DNA of 64,000 nucleotides from Hirschia maritima DSM 19733 (GTDB lineage: Bacteria > Pseudomonadota > Alphaproteobacteria > Caulobacterales > Hyphomonadaceae). A program made the position numbers and the translations under genes. Below, piece by piece: positions 38,401 to 47,588 of the stretch. The notes below the pieces were generated by a model. That model ran no database searches, had not been told where the DNA came from, and was given only the letters and a program-made list of their open reading frames with translations. How positions within the stretch are numbered: the first letter of the stretch is position 1; every line of letters begins with the position of its first letter. The stretch lies in contig NZ_KB899548.1 of NCBI RefSeq assembly GCF_000378345.1, positions 186,001 to 250,000 of the forward strand. Reading direction: 5' to 3'.

Positions 38401-38907
38401 TCCTGCTGCTTCTTCTAAAATTCGACGGCGGTTTTGGGGCTTGGAAGCGATGAGCTCGGAGATTTGTCCTTGGCGGACAAGTGCAGGGGAGTTCGCACCA
38501 GTAGAGGCATCAGCAAATAGGAGTTGAACATCTTTTGCTCGAACTGTGCGGCCATTGATTTTATAGGTTGAGCCTGCACCTCGCCTTAAGCGGCGTTTAA
38601 CTTCTAATTCGTCACTATCGTTAAGTTCAGCTGCGGCGCGTCTATCTGAATTATCTAGGATTAACGCCACTTCAGCATTTTCACGCTGAGGGCGATTGGC
38701 GGATCCTGAAAAAATCAGATCATCCATTTCACCACCCCGCATAGCACGGGCGGAAGTTGCGCCCATAACCCAGCGGAGGCCTTCTAGGATGTTTGATTTT
38801 CCGCAGCCATTAGGGCCGACAATACCTGTCAGCCCTTCGCGAATTGCAAAGTCCACTGGATCGGCAAAGGATTTAAATCCAACGATTTTTAGTCCGGTAA
38901 AGTGCAA
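35437..38907 (-). CDS. smc: Chromosome segregation protein SMC
   Basis: 1156 aa condensin ATPase. The N-terminal head has Walker A GIVGPNGCGKSN; long coiled coils (about 165-480 and 640-980) flank a hinge near residues 490-620. The C-terminal head has the ABC signature LSLMSGGEQALTA and Walker B PLCVLDEVDAPLDD. Partner genes scpA and scpB are not here. The gene order smc, DsbA-like protein, DciA and mutY is one I associate with Caulobacter relatives (from memory). Downstream, a 12-bp palindrome at 35392 is too short for a confident terminator. Confidence 0.96.
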   Translation of the reverse strand: MHFTGLKIVGFKSFADPVDFAIREGLTGIVGPNGCGKSNILEGLRWVMGATSARAMRGGEMDDLIFSGSANRPQRENAEVALILDNSDRRAAAELNDSDELEVKRRLRRGAGSTYKINGRTVRAKDVQLLFADASTGANSPALVRQGQISELIASKPQNRRRILEEAAGIAGLNQRRHEAELKLRGASESLARLDEIIGEVDKQLNSLKRQAGRAKKYRALQEQIEALEAQIAFYKWQAAKEEVASATASVETFKVNTQSAAMTEAQAVRIETELREKIPSLRDAESEASAQLGVLKLEIAKLDGERKAASDAIIRLEKDLQRIIEDQSREHALREEAIAASENAQNSLDNLPEDNSAEYEEKHQRLEAQLFNAQRELADHEKNADALSQQLATAQAKAENAQSNLTKAQANKERLEREKLLAQDQLSEIGSSKALDTENNTLKQNLETAEERLSQAQIESVEAETKLQNAVQNEKAATSPLNDIEKAIRILEAEISGLKRLCDTPTQNQSRPILDETHPEAGLEKALAAALGDDLNASTNKSDTQYWSDTHGQHLSSLPSNTIPLTKLVNAPKALEARLSQCGLVEVEHAKKLQKELHQGQCLVSKAGDLWRWDGFVKTAKAASSASEKLEQRAKIKLLERDLSKALKQEEQLKLAKENAESTLLDAQNIYKTLQKTLPNLALDVARAKESVMQNEQAKERLVLRTSNIEEKLAHIESSLALAITELDTAQSALENAPSQDEHDALDNTRTQIRELRQQEREYHNLLKEHENEYSRTRGRRNALQREQKDWLTRSERADKRLDELHTQRSGVRHQLETTKALPDALSNRLMNLNTRLEEAQSHRNQASGTLSVHETELKEAESEARSSRDTCAKLRESLIREETRLEAAQRREEDIGANIAARYDVNFEQLSAIVVQFRSTEEDEEFSFDLSTAETQLAVLTRDREALGGVNMEADLQVEETAERLETQLRERDDLDQAIAKLQEGVHALNAQGRELLLEAFEKVAEHFRVLFEALFEGGEAQLKLTESDDPLQAGLEIYASPPGKRLSALSLMSGGEQALTAAALIFAVFLSQPSPLCVLDEVDAPLDDANVDRFCRMLDTMRSKTDTRFVVITHNPVTMSRMDRLYGVTMQERGVSRLVSVDLQSAEQLVAAQ

Positions 38908-38938
38908 CTGGCCCTTTCTAGGCGAATGCCTCTAATTC

Positions 38939-39670
38939 TTACTGATCAGCTTCTGATGAGCCGATAGTTGTTTCTTCTGAACTTTCTGTTGATTCAGCGG
39001 GCGCTGATTCGGCAGGAGTTTCAATACCAAGCGCTTCATTGATCAAAGCCTTGATGGCAGCATTATTCATGTCGTGAGATTTAACTTTTTCACCGTTGAT
39101 GAAAATTGTTGGTGTAGATGTAACACCATCTGCGTTTGCTAAATCTGAAGTGCGGATAATCTCTTCACGAACTTCGGCAGAATTTACGCAAGCTTCAATC
39201 GTAGCTGCAGACATATCGTGGCGGGCACCAACTTGCACGTATGCGTCCAGTGCTTTTCCTGTACGAGCCGCATCGAAAATCTCGCCTTGGCTTGTGTAAA
39301 CATCATCAAGAACGTCATAGTATTTTTCTTGACCTGCACAACGCGCAACGGCTGCACCTGCTGCTGCTAGCTGAGCTGGTGGCGTTGGAAGATCACGATA
39401 GATCAAGCCGGCCAATCCTGTGTCGAGGAAGTCGCGTTTGATGTTTGGAAGAATTGTTTTGTGAAATGTGCGGCAGTGTCCACATGCAGTTGAAGCATAT
39501 TCAACGATTTGTACTTTTGCAGCTTTGTTCCCCAGCACAACATCGCCAGCTACATAGCTAACGTCTGAACCTTTGACATCATTTGCAGCTGCAGGTTTTG
39601 AATCGGCTTGTGAACAGCCAGCAGCAATAACAGCAAAAGCGAAAGCTGATAAAACGTGTTTTGTGCGCAT
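38939..39670 (-). CDS. DsbA-family thiol oxidoreductase lipoprotein
   Basis: 243 aa. The lipobox VIAAGC places lipidated C19 at the N-terminus. A thioredoxin-fold domain with an inserted helical region follows. The active site is C63-G-H-C66 in ASTACGHCRTFH, and the cis-Pro loop is GVTSTPTIFING. The C-terminal 30 residues are Glu/Ser-rich. It is likely a periplasmic disulfide oxidase or isomerase, close to the DsbA-like BdbD/ScsC group. It lies 31 bp upstream of smc and may be co-transcribed with it. Confidence 0.9.
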   Translation of the reverse strand: MRTKHVLSAFAFAVIAAGCSQADSKPAAANDVKGSDVSYVAGDVVLGNKAAKVQIVEYASTACGHCRTFHKTILPNIKRDFLDTGLAGLIYRDLPTPPAQLAAAGAAVARCAGQEKYYDVLDDVYTSQGEIFDAARTGKALDAYVQVGARHDMSAATIEACVNSAEVREEIIRTSDLANADGVTSTPTIFINGEKVKSHDMNNAAIKALINEALGIETPAESAPAESTESSEETTIGSSEADQ

Positions 39671-39807
39671 CTATACGAGTCCCGTATGCATAGTGGGTCG
39701 GCTGAAATTTCAGCCGACATAATAAAGATTGTTTGATTGATAGTCCGACTTGAAGGATAGGGCAATTCACTGTGACGTGATTGTTATTTTGTCTTGAGCG
39801 AAACAGC

Positions 39808-40539
39808 CTATCTTCGAGACTTGAATGATCTCACACGACGCGTTTTCGATGACGCTTCAATTTGCTTGATTGCGGCTGTTTTTTCAGTTTCAGTTTTTGA
39901 TTTTACAGCTTCACCCAATCTTTGAAGTGCGCGTTTGAGAGAAGAGCTTTCGACTCCATCCAATGTCGCTTCAATTTCTGCTGCTTCTTCAGGTGTAATT
40001 TGATGTCGAAGCTTTGTCGTTGCTTTAACTGATTGGTGTTTTGTTTTGGTTTGTTGAAGCCGAATTCCTTTAAAGCGAGCACCACTTCCAGCATTTACAC
40101 GTTCCAAGATTATGTCTGTTTGATGCTTTAATTTAAGTGCGGCGGAAGCTGAATTTGCTTCCAAAACTAAAACATAGCCCGTCGTCGGTTTTAGGATTTG
40201 AATAGGCTCACATAGGCTGGCTAGATCCTTGCCCAATACTTCCGGCCATCGACGTTGGAGTGAAGAAAGAGCTGCGCCTGAATCTTTTCCCTTTAGAGCA
40301 GGGTATACAGTTTTATACATGGCGCGCGATAACGGGCGGGCGCTATGATATATAGGCTTACCGCGCCGCCGAGCTAGATCTTGTTTGGCACCACGAGTAT
40401 CTTCGCGTCCAGCTAAGGGGCTCAATCCGTTTTCGGTTTGAAGTCTCTTTCCGCGCATTTGTTTCAGCTTCTTGATCGCATCACCTTCAGCTTCACTAGG
40501 AGCCGTTGGTTGTTTTGATGAAGGAGGTGACTTGTTCAT
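39808..40539 (-). CDS. DciA-like protein (DUF721)
   Basis: 243 aa. The DUF721 domain spans about residues 80-165: LQRRWPEVLGKDLASLCEPI, then GYVLVLEANSASAALKLKH. DciA loads or operates the replicative helicase in bacteria lacking DnaC/DnaI (established for the family). Both ends are long, basic and probably disordered (TRRVRSFKSRR at the C-terminus), typical for alphaproteobacterial versions. It is divergent from mutY with only 45 bp between starts. Confidence 0.85.
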   Translation of the reverse strand: MNKSPPSSKQPTAPSEAEGDAIKKLKQMRGKRLQTENGLSPLAGREDTRGAKQDLARRRGKPIYHSARPLSRAMYKTVYPALKGKDSGAALSSLQRRWPEVLGKDLASLCEPIQILKPTTGYVLVLEANSASAALKLKHQTDIILERVNAGSGARFKGIRLQQTKTKHQSVKATTKLRHQITPEEAAEIEATLDGVESSSLKRALQRLGEAVKSKTETEKTAAIKQIEASSKTRRVRSFKSRR

Positions 40540-40584
40540 AAAGCGGGTCTTGCAGAATCTAACAAATGAAGGAATGAGGATAGC

Positions 40585-41661
40585 ATGGTAAATGCAAATT
40601 CGTCTTCCGTTAAGTCTGACTTTAAAAATGCCTCACAGGATTTGCTGTATTGGTATGATAAAATGGCGCGTCGTCTGCCGTGGCGTTTGTCGCCAGATAA
40701 TCGCAAAAAAGGTGAATTGCCTGACCCTTATCATGTGTGGTTATCAGAAATTATGTTGCAGCAAACAACTGTGCCACATGCGACGCCTTATTTTCTGAAA
40801 TTTCTCGATTTGTGGCCGACTGTGCAGGATTTAGCTGCGGCAGAAAATGAAGACGTGATGCGCGAATGGGCCGGGTTAGGGTATTATGCTCGCGCACGAA
40901 ATTTACATAAATGCGCAAAAGTGTTGGCAGGGCTAGACAAGTTTCCAAACACGATTGAGGAATTGCTCAAATTACCAGGAGTGGGGCCATACACTTCCGC
41001 AGCTGTTGGTTCCATTGCGTTTGATCTGCCTGTTGCGCCAGTAGATGGGAATATAGAGCGGGTCATTTCTCGCCTTATGACAATTTCTGGAGATGGATCC
41101 GCCGCTGGCTGGGCTGAAGATAAAAAAGAGATCACAGCTCGCGTCCAGGAATTGGTTCCTGCGCGGTCTGGTGACTTTGCTCAAGCCATGATGGATTTGG
41201 GGGCCACTGTATGCACCCCTAAAACACCAAACTGCATGATTTGTCCTTGGGTAGAGAGCTGTCTTGCAAAGAAAGAAGGTAATCCAGAAGATTATCCAGC
41301 TAAACCCAAGCGCAAACCTCAACCCATCCGTAAGGGTTTAGCTTTTCTTGCAATTTGTGACGGTCAAGTATTGTTGCAACGTCGTCCTGATAGCGGCCTG
41401 CTTGGAGGGATGCTCATGCCTCTTTCATCTGATTGGGCGGAAGGTCGAGAATATGTTGTTCTCGAGGAGGCTCCGATTGGAGCTGATTGGAAGCATGTGG
41501 GACAAGCGCGGCATGTGTTCACGCATTTTGCTTTGCATTGGGATGTTTATGTTGCGAATTTAGAGCAAAAGCCTGACCTTGAAGGTGAATGGATCAAGTT
41601 GGAATACGCAATGGAGGCAGGCATACCAACCGTGGGCAAGAAAGCTTTGAAATTGGTTTAA
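40585..41661 (+). CDS. mutY: Adenine DNA glycosylase
   Basis: MutY (358 aa) removes adenine mispaired with 8-oxoguanine. It shows the LQQTTVPHATPYF start, the helix-hairpin-helix LPGVGPYTSAAVGS, the catalytic Asp in PVDGNIERV, and the [4Fe-4S] cysteines C-x6-C-x2-C-x5-C (CTPKTPNCMICPWVESC). The C-terminal NUDIX-like 8-oxoG recognition domain is seen from FLAICDGQVLLQRRPDSGLL to the VFTHF block. AAGGAATGAGGA precedes the ATG. Confidence 0.96.
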   Translation: MVNANSSSVKSDFKNASQDLLYWYDKMARRLPWRLSPDNRKKGELPDPYHVWLSEIMLQQTTVPHATPYFLKFLDLWPTVQDLAAAENEDVMREWAGLGYYARARNLHKCAKVLAGLDKFPNTIEELLKLPGVGPYTSAAVGSIAFDLPVAPVDGNIERVISRLMTISGDGSAAGWAEDKKEITARVQELVPARSGDFAQAMMDLGATVCTPKTPNCMICPWVESCLAKKEGNPEDYPAKPKRKPQPIRKGLAFLAICDGQVLLQRRPDSGLLGGMLMPLSSDWAEGREYVVLEEAPIGADWKHVGQARHVFTHFALHWDVYVANLEQKPDLEGEWIKLEYAMEAGIPTVGKKALKLV

Positions 41662-41685
41662 CAATGGGAAATGGAAGGGGGAGCC

Positions 41686-42183
41686 ATGAGGTGGATATTG
41701 GATTTATTAATTGAAATAGCTTTTTGGAGCGTTGGAGAAGTTCAATCAAAATCGATGTTGGATCGCGCTTTTGATTACACAATATGTGATGATGATATTA
41801 CTTTGAACTTAGCTAGACAATACTTGCAGGGAGTTGATTTTGATAGGGAAATACTGAACTCTGAATTGGAAGCAGTTGAAAAAATTCAATATGTGCTTAC
41901 CCACATCAAATCAATTAAGTGTACATTTGAAGATCAACCAATCAATTTTACTTTTAATACTCAGATGGAAGGCGTTTCACTTCCAAAATACATTTTAGAT
42001 AAATATCCGAAGGAGATATCCATAATATTGCAATACGAGTTTCGGATTGTTGAGGTTTCGAAGAATAGTTTTACAATAATAGTGTATTTCGATGGTAAAA
42101 AAGAGGAGCTGGCAATTCCCTTTGCATCCCTAACTCACTTTTGGGTCGGGCGCGATGAAACTCTGATAAAGATTTTTCCCTGA
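41686..42183 (+). CDS. SspB-like orphan (possible ClpXP adaptor paralogue)
   Basis: 165 aa. Residues about 82-160 align by eye with alphaproteobacterial SspB: INFTFNTQMEGVSLP, then KYPKEISIILQYEF (family YPxxMTIVLQHQF), then the hydrophobic strand SFTIIVYFDGKKEELAIPFA (family G.PE.LVIPF..I). SspB tethers ssrA-tagged and other substrates to ClpXP. The usual flexible C-terminal tail with the ClpX-binding peptide is missing; the protein stops right after the fold. An unrelated N-terminal region of about 80 residues, with a hydrophobic start WILDLLIEIAFW, precedes it. Base composition is clearly more AT-rich than mutY. ATG at 41686 follows AAGGGGGAG. Function is inferred from the fold only. Confidence 0.6.
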   Translation: MRWILDLLIEIAFWSVGEVQSKSMLDRAFDYTICDDDITLNLARQYLQGVDFDREILNSELEAVEKIQYVLTHIKSIKCTFEDQPINFTFNTQMEGVSLPKYILDKYPKEISIILQYEFRIVEVSKNSFTIIVYFDGKKEELAIPFASLTHFWVGRDETLIKIFP

Positions 42184-42303
42184 GAATGTGAGTTGAGGTC
42201 AAATAAGAATTTAAGATAGAAGTTAAGCTATTTTCACGCATTCATATGGTATTCACACAAACATTGGCTAAGAATAGCGCCTTGAAGTGAGGGAAGTTAA
42301 GGC

Positions 42304-42981
42304 GTGTTTGAGTTGACTAAAACGAATGTCGCAAAGCTTGGCGGAATGTTAGCTTTCAGCATGGTTGCTGCGTGTGCATCAAATCCACCACATTATTACG
42401 AACCTCCTCCTATGGATGAATTGGTGATCAATTCATATGGGAAATGGTCGTTTCCATTTGATATGAATATTTGCCCTTCGATCAGGGTTAGCAATGCACC
42501 GCCAACGGAAGCTAGAGGTCAACTGAAACTGCCGCCTTTCTTCTCGGTAGATGAAAAGGTGGTTTTAGCAACTTACCCCGTTGAAGATGCGTGTTTGTCT
42601 TCAGGGTTTGGCCCTAGAGGTGGTCGTTCGCATAAGGGGGTGGATTATGCCAATCCGCGTCCTGTGCAAGTGTATTCTGCTGGACAAGGCGTTGTTGTTG
42701 AAGCTGGTTTTCACCGTGACTTTGGGAATTACGTCCTCCTTTATCACGGAGCGGACATTTATACTCGCTATGCGCATCTTGAATCGATAGCACCGCAAAT
42801 TCAGAAAAAATACAGTGTTATTATGGGGGAAGATATTGGCGTGATGGGGCGCACAGGCCGAGCAACAGGGCGGCATTTGCATTACGAGTTGCTCAAAGGG
42901 AATTATAAAAATCCTAAAAAATCATTTGGCCTGACTGCAATGGACATTTTTGCAATGCCCGGGATGTGGCCAAAATATTAG
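42304..42981 (+). CDS. M23 (LytM-type) peptidase lipoprotein
   Basis: 225 aa. The lipobox MVAAC puts lipidated C24 at the start of the mature protein. The LytM domain covers about residues 90-205 with the zinc ligands of SHKGVDYA (H...D) and GRHLHYEL (HxH), so it can be an active murein endopeptidase, unlike degenerate EnvC/NlpD factors. Between lies a Pro-rich segment. Likely in cell-wall remodelling in the periplasm. It uses a GTG start; upstream GTGAGGGAAG serves as ribosome site. Confidence 0.87.
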   Translation: MFELTKTNVAKLGGMLAFSMVAACASNPPHYYEPPPMDELVINSYGKWSFPFDMNICPSIRVSNAPPTEARGQLKLPPFFSVDEKVVLATYPVEDACLSSGFGPRGGRSHKGVDYANPRPVQVYSAGQGVVVEAGFHRDFGNYVLLYHGADIYTRYAHLESIAPQIQKKYSVIMGEDIGVMGRTGRATGRHLHYELLKGNYKNPKKSFGLTAMDIFAMPGMWPKY

Positions 42982-42982
42982 A

Positions 42983-43375
42983 TTATTTCGGTTGTAGCAT
43001 ATCCCACTTATTGCCAAATGGATCCTGCCAAACGACGACCTTTGCGTAAACTTCGTCACGTGGTTCCTCTAGGAATGTCACGCCGTTTTCCTTCATGTGC
43101 GCGTAATCTTGGTCAAATTGGTCGGTTTGCAGGAAAAAACCGACACGGCCGCCAGTTTGATTTCCGATAGCTGTTTTTTGATCGTCATTGCTAGCTTTGG
43201 CCAATAGGATTTTGGTTTCTTTGGCTCCTTTGGGCGCAATCGTCACCCATCGTTTTTCGGGTGATAATTGAGTGTCTTCGTGAAGAACAAATCCTAATTT
43301 TCTAACATAGAAATCTATGCCTTCATCATAATCAGGTACAACAAGGGTGAGTGCAGAAATAAATTGAGCCATCAA
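42983..43375 (-). CDS. VOC (glyoxalase/bleomycin resistance-like) protein
   Basis: 130 aa with the paired beta-alpha-beta-beta-beta units of the VOC fold: FISALTLVVPDYDEGIDFYV at the start and VVWQDPFGNKWDMLQ at the end. The typical ending D.FGN.W..L is exact. Metal ligands are not certain, and no substrate can be given. It abuts the LytM gene stop to stop and lies downstream of ccrM, but beyond the ccrM terminator. Confidence 0.85.
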   Translation of the reverse strand: MMAQFISALTLVVPDYDEGIDFYVRKLGFVLHEDTQLSPEKRWVTIAPKGAKETKILLAKASNDDQKTAIGNQTGGRVGFFLQTDQFDQDYAHMKENGVTFLEEPRDEVYAKVVVWQDPFGNKWDMLQPK

Positions 43376-43411
43376 TGGTATTTGCTGTGTTTGATTGATT
43401 CTAGCAAGTGT

Positions 43412-43442
43412 AAAAAAGAAAGGCGACCAGTAGGGCCGCCTT
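43412..43442 (-). terminator. Rho-independent terminator of ccrM
   Basis: On the minus strand AAGGCGGCC (43442-43434) pairs with GGTCGCCTT (43428-43420; one G-U) and is followed by TCTTTTTTA. It lies 25 bp after the ccrM stop. Confidence 0.85.
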
Positions 43443-43466
43443 GTTCAATTCTGGTTTTAAATCGCG

Positions 43467-44743
<1,277 letters not shown>

Positions 44744-44755
44744 TTCTGTGGAAAA

Positions 44756-45970
44756 TTAAAATAGATCGAGTTGTTTATATCCATCAGGTCTAGGTGGTCT
44801 AAAAAGGTCGGTTCTCAAATCTGTTTTTGTTTTAGATAAATTGAATGAGGAACATGCGAGCTTGAAACGATGAGCTATTAATTCAGCATAAGGACCCGTT
44901 CCACGTTGGCGTAGACCAAACTCGGATTGGTAATCTTTGCCTCCGCGCATGCTGCGCATAATGTTCATCACTTTTTGCAAGCGGTCGGGGTAATGTACTT
45001 CGAGCCATTCCTCGAACAGGTAAGAAATTTCATTTACCAGACGAAGAAGAACATATCCCGCTGATGTTGCGCCAGCTTGGGCGGACGCTTTCAATAGATT
45101 TTCTATTTCCATATCGTTGATGGCAGGAATGATTGGGGCTGTCATAACAGTTACAGGAATGCCCGCATTTGAAAGTTGCCTTATGACATCCAGGCGTCGA
45201 TGCGGTGCGGCTGCTCTTGGTTCCATGGTGCGAGACAGGCGATTGTCTAGAGAAGTTAGGGAGATACAGGCACGGACCAGTCCCTTTTCTGCCATTGGTA
45301 TGAGTATATCAAGATCACGTAGGACGAGTGCAGATTTTGTAACGAAAGCTATTGGATGGTTTGCTTCTGAAGCAACTTCCAATATTTCGCGCGTGATTTT
45401 CAGTTCTCTCTCTATTGGTTGGTAAATGTCGGTGTCACCACCCAATACTAGTGTTTTAGGGCGGTAGCGTGGTTTAGATATTTCTGATTCAAATAATTTT
45501 GCGATGCCTGGTTTGATGAAAATTTTACTTTCAAAATCAATACCTGCAGATAATCCTGAATAGGTGTGATTGGGCCGAGCATAACAATAAATGCACCCAT
45601 GTTCGCATCCTTTAAATGGGTTAATGGTGCGGTCAAATGATAAATCTGGTGACGAATTATAAGTGATCGCCTTTTTGCTTTTTTCGGGAATAGTTTCTGT
45701 ACGAATGGGGGGTAATTTGTCATCTAACCCATTCCATCCATCATCAAATGGAATTGTTCCATAGGTTTCATATCGGCCAGAAGCGTTAGAAACTGCCCCG
45801 CGTCCACGTGCTCTTTTTTGCGTGGATTCCCAGCTTGTATTTTCCGGCCATTGAAGAACATCTTTTGTGTGGTTGGTTTGTTCTACATTGTCGACATGCA
45901 TGGATGTTGTATCGATGATTCTGTGTCGATCGACGGGAGGTTTTTTTCGCTTAGTGCTGGAGTTTTCCAC
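44756..45970 (-). CDS. PA0069-type radical SAM protein (Rv2578c family)
   Basis: 404 aa. The iron-sulfur motif CxxxCxxC is in FKGCEHGCIYCYARPNH. The downstream LVLGGDTDIYQPIERELKIT, ITKSALVLRDLD-like (FVTKSALVLRDLDIL) and SLDNRLSRTMEPRAAAPHRR blocks mark the SplB-like branch. Spore photoproduct lyase is excluded by context; the reaction is unknown. N-terminal 90 residues are polar and variable. The gene stop lies just upstream of the ccrM promoter elements. Confidence 0.88.
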   Translation of the reverse strand: MENSSTKRKKPPVDRHRIIDTTSMHVDNVEQTNHTKDVLQWPENTSWESTQKRARGRGAVSNASGRYETYGTIPFDDGWNGLDDKLPPIRTETIPEKSKKAITYNSSPDLSFDRTINPFKGCEHGCIYCYARPNHTYSGLSAGIDFESKIFIKPGIAKLFESEISKPRYRPKTLVLGGDTDIYQPIERELKITREILEVASEANHPIAFVTKSALVLRDLDILIPMAEKGLVRACISLTSLDNRLSRTMEPRAAAPHRRLDVIRQLSNAGIPVTVMTAPIIPAINDMEIENLLKASAQAGATSAGYVLLRLVNEISYLFEEWLEVHYPDRLQKVMNIMRSMRGGKDYQSEFGLRQRGTGPYAELIAHRFKLACSSFNLSKTKTDLRTDLFRPPRPDGYKQLDLF

Positions 45971-46060
45971 AATAGAAAGCCTAAATTGAATTGAGATTTC
46001 TGAACTTGATTATAAATAGAACAATAGCAGAACAAAAAGAAAACACAATTGGCTTATGGG

Positions 46061-46675
46061 TTATGCTTGAGAGGTTTTTCTAGCTTTTTTCCAAAGCGAA
46101 TATGACGCTTCGTCATCCAAATCTATAAGATTGTGAATAAATTTGACGCTTGCTCCGTGTGGAAGACATGCTGCCATATCGGATAAAGCGTGTTCACTGG
46201 ACCATCTAACGGGATTGAATGTTAGCCCTTGTTTTCTGAGGCGAGGGGATGCGCCAAATAGCCAAAATCCGCCATCGTGAGCAGGGCCGAACACTGCATC
46301 GTATTTTTTGAGAAGTTTGAAGGCATAATTGATATCCGATTGTTGGATACTGGGGCAGTCTGTTCCTACAACAATGACAGGGCCATTGTCAGAATTTCGA
46401 AACGCTCGACTGAGCCTGTCCCCAAGGTCGCCATTGCCTTGTTTTGCTCTGAAAAAATGGGGTGGCCATAAACCTCCGGTTTGGCAGTTGAGATCTTTAT
46501 CCGGAGCTATGCAAATAGTTGTGGACCAATGACCAGAATTGGCAGCTTTCATTATCCTTGAATGACAAAATCGATTAAGTCTCTGCGCCGTAGTGGTTCC
46601 TAATTCTCGAGCCAGCCGAGTTTTGGATAATCCCATCCTTGGTGGCTTTGCAAATATGAGCAGAGTCTTCTTCAT
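46061..46675 (-). CDS. TIGR04282-type glycosyltransferase-like protein (DUF2064)
   Basis: 204 aa with a nucleotide-diphospho-sugar transferase fold: FAKPPRMGLSKTRLARELG at the N-terminus, VVGTDCPSIQQSDI (metal site) and GPAHDGGFWLFG. Family members are annotated as arsenosugar biosynthesis transferases when next to TIGR04283 proteins, which is the case here (6-bp gap). No arsM methyltransferase is near, so the real product may be another glycolipid or sugar. Confidence 0.85.
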   Translation of the reverse strand: MKKTLLIFAKPPRMGLSKTRLARELGTTTAQRLNRFCHSRIMKAANSGHWSTTICIAPDKDLNCQTGGLWPPHFFRAKQGNGDLGDRLSRAFRNSDNGPVIVVGTDCPSIQQSDINYAFKLLKKYDAVFGPAHDGGFWLFGASPRLRKQGLTFNPVRWSSEHALSDMAACLPHGASVKFIHNLIDLDDEASYSLWKKARKTSQA

Positions 46676-46681
46676 CGCGTA

Positions 46682-47368
46682 TCAATTATAATACTTTGCT
46701 AGGTCTTCAGGTTTTGCCCCCAAGAGGTAGCGAGTTAAGAGAAAAGCGTTTCTCCAAGCTCGTTTTCTCCAGCCATCTCTCTCATATTTTTCGCTCGAAG
46801 TTATAGCCTTAGAATTTAGAATTCTGAGTCTGGATTTTCCAATTTGACGAGCAATTTCTACATCCTCCATTAAAGGGATATCTTTATAGCCGCCGACTTC
46901 AGTATACAGGCTTTTGTGAATGAGAAGGCCTTGATCTCCATAAGGTAATCCAAGCGTGCGTACTCGCTGTCCTACACGCTTTTCTAACCAGCGAGCTTCT
47001 TTTGACGGGCTGTCATAAGTTAGAGCAAAAGCAGCTGCGAATTCAGGAAAGTGCATTTGAGCTTTGATGGTATTTGCCCAGTTTGGTTCTAAAAACGTAT
47101 CGGCATGCAGAAATAGATACCAATCGGATTTCGCGTTCTGCGCGCCTATATGAAGCTGACGGCCACGTCTTGGGATTGGGCTTGATATAACACGGCAACC
47201 TGCGCCGCTCGACATAGTGATTGTGTGATCGGTTGAGCCGCCATCCACAATCAGTACTTCACGAATCAATCCGGTTCCCAATCCTGCACTAAGAGAATCC
47301 AGGCAACGCGGAAGGTGTTTTTCCGCATTTAAGGTAGGAATGATTATTGAAAGTTCGCCACGGGTCAT
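46682..47368 (-). CDS. TIGR04283-type family 2 glycosyltransferase
   Basis: 228 aa GT-A glycosyltransferase: SIIIPTLNAEKHLPRCLDSL at the start, the nucleotide site VDGGSTDHT, the DxD-like HADTF and the acceptor region YGDQGLLIHKSLY. It lacks membrane helices. It is upstream of and probably co-transcribed with the DUF2064 gene. This pair is widespread; the arsenosugar role comes from the family description, not from anything visible here. Confidence 0.87.
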   Translation of the reverse strand: MTRGELSIIIPTLNAEKHLPRCLDSLSAGLGTGLIREVLIVDGGSTDHTITMSSGAGCRVISSPIPRRGRQLHIGAQNAKSDWYLFLHADTFLEPNWANTIKAQMHFPEFAAAFALTYDSPSKEARWLEKRVGQRVRTLGLPYGDQGLLIHKSLYTEVGGYKDIPLMEDVEIARQIGKSRLRILNSKAITSSEKYERDGWRKRAWRNAFLLTRYLLGAKPEDLAKYYN

Positions 47369-47588
47369 TTGTGGAGTTTTAGCCTAAAATTGATGATATT
47401 GAAGTCTTTTATTTTTGTATTCCCACATTTGACGTTGAGATAAGACTAAATACACGTTTGAGGTGAGAATAAATTACGAAAAACAGGGGGTTATTAGTAA
47501 ATTTTATTGCAAATAATTTGCATCTCGAAACGTTTTGTAAGGGTTTTCTTATGAAAAATCGATATTCAATTGAAGAAACGTAGAGGCT

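Noticed and set aside
42211-42226. TTAA-N8-TTAA upstream of the LytM gene as a CtrA box
   Set aside because: Spacing is one base too long for the CtrA consensus (N7).
44756-45970. Radical SAM gene as spore photoproduct lyase
   Set aside because: The organism type is non-sporulating and the sequence blocks match the PA0069/Rv2578c branch.
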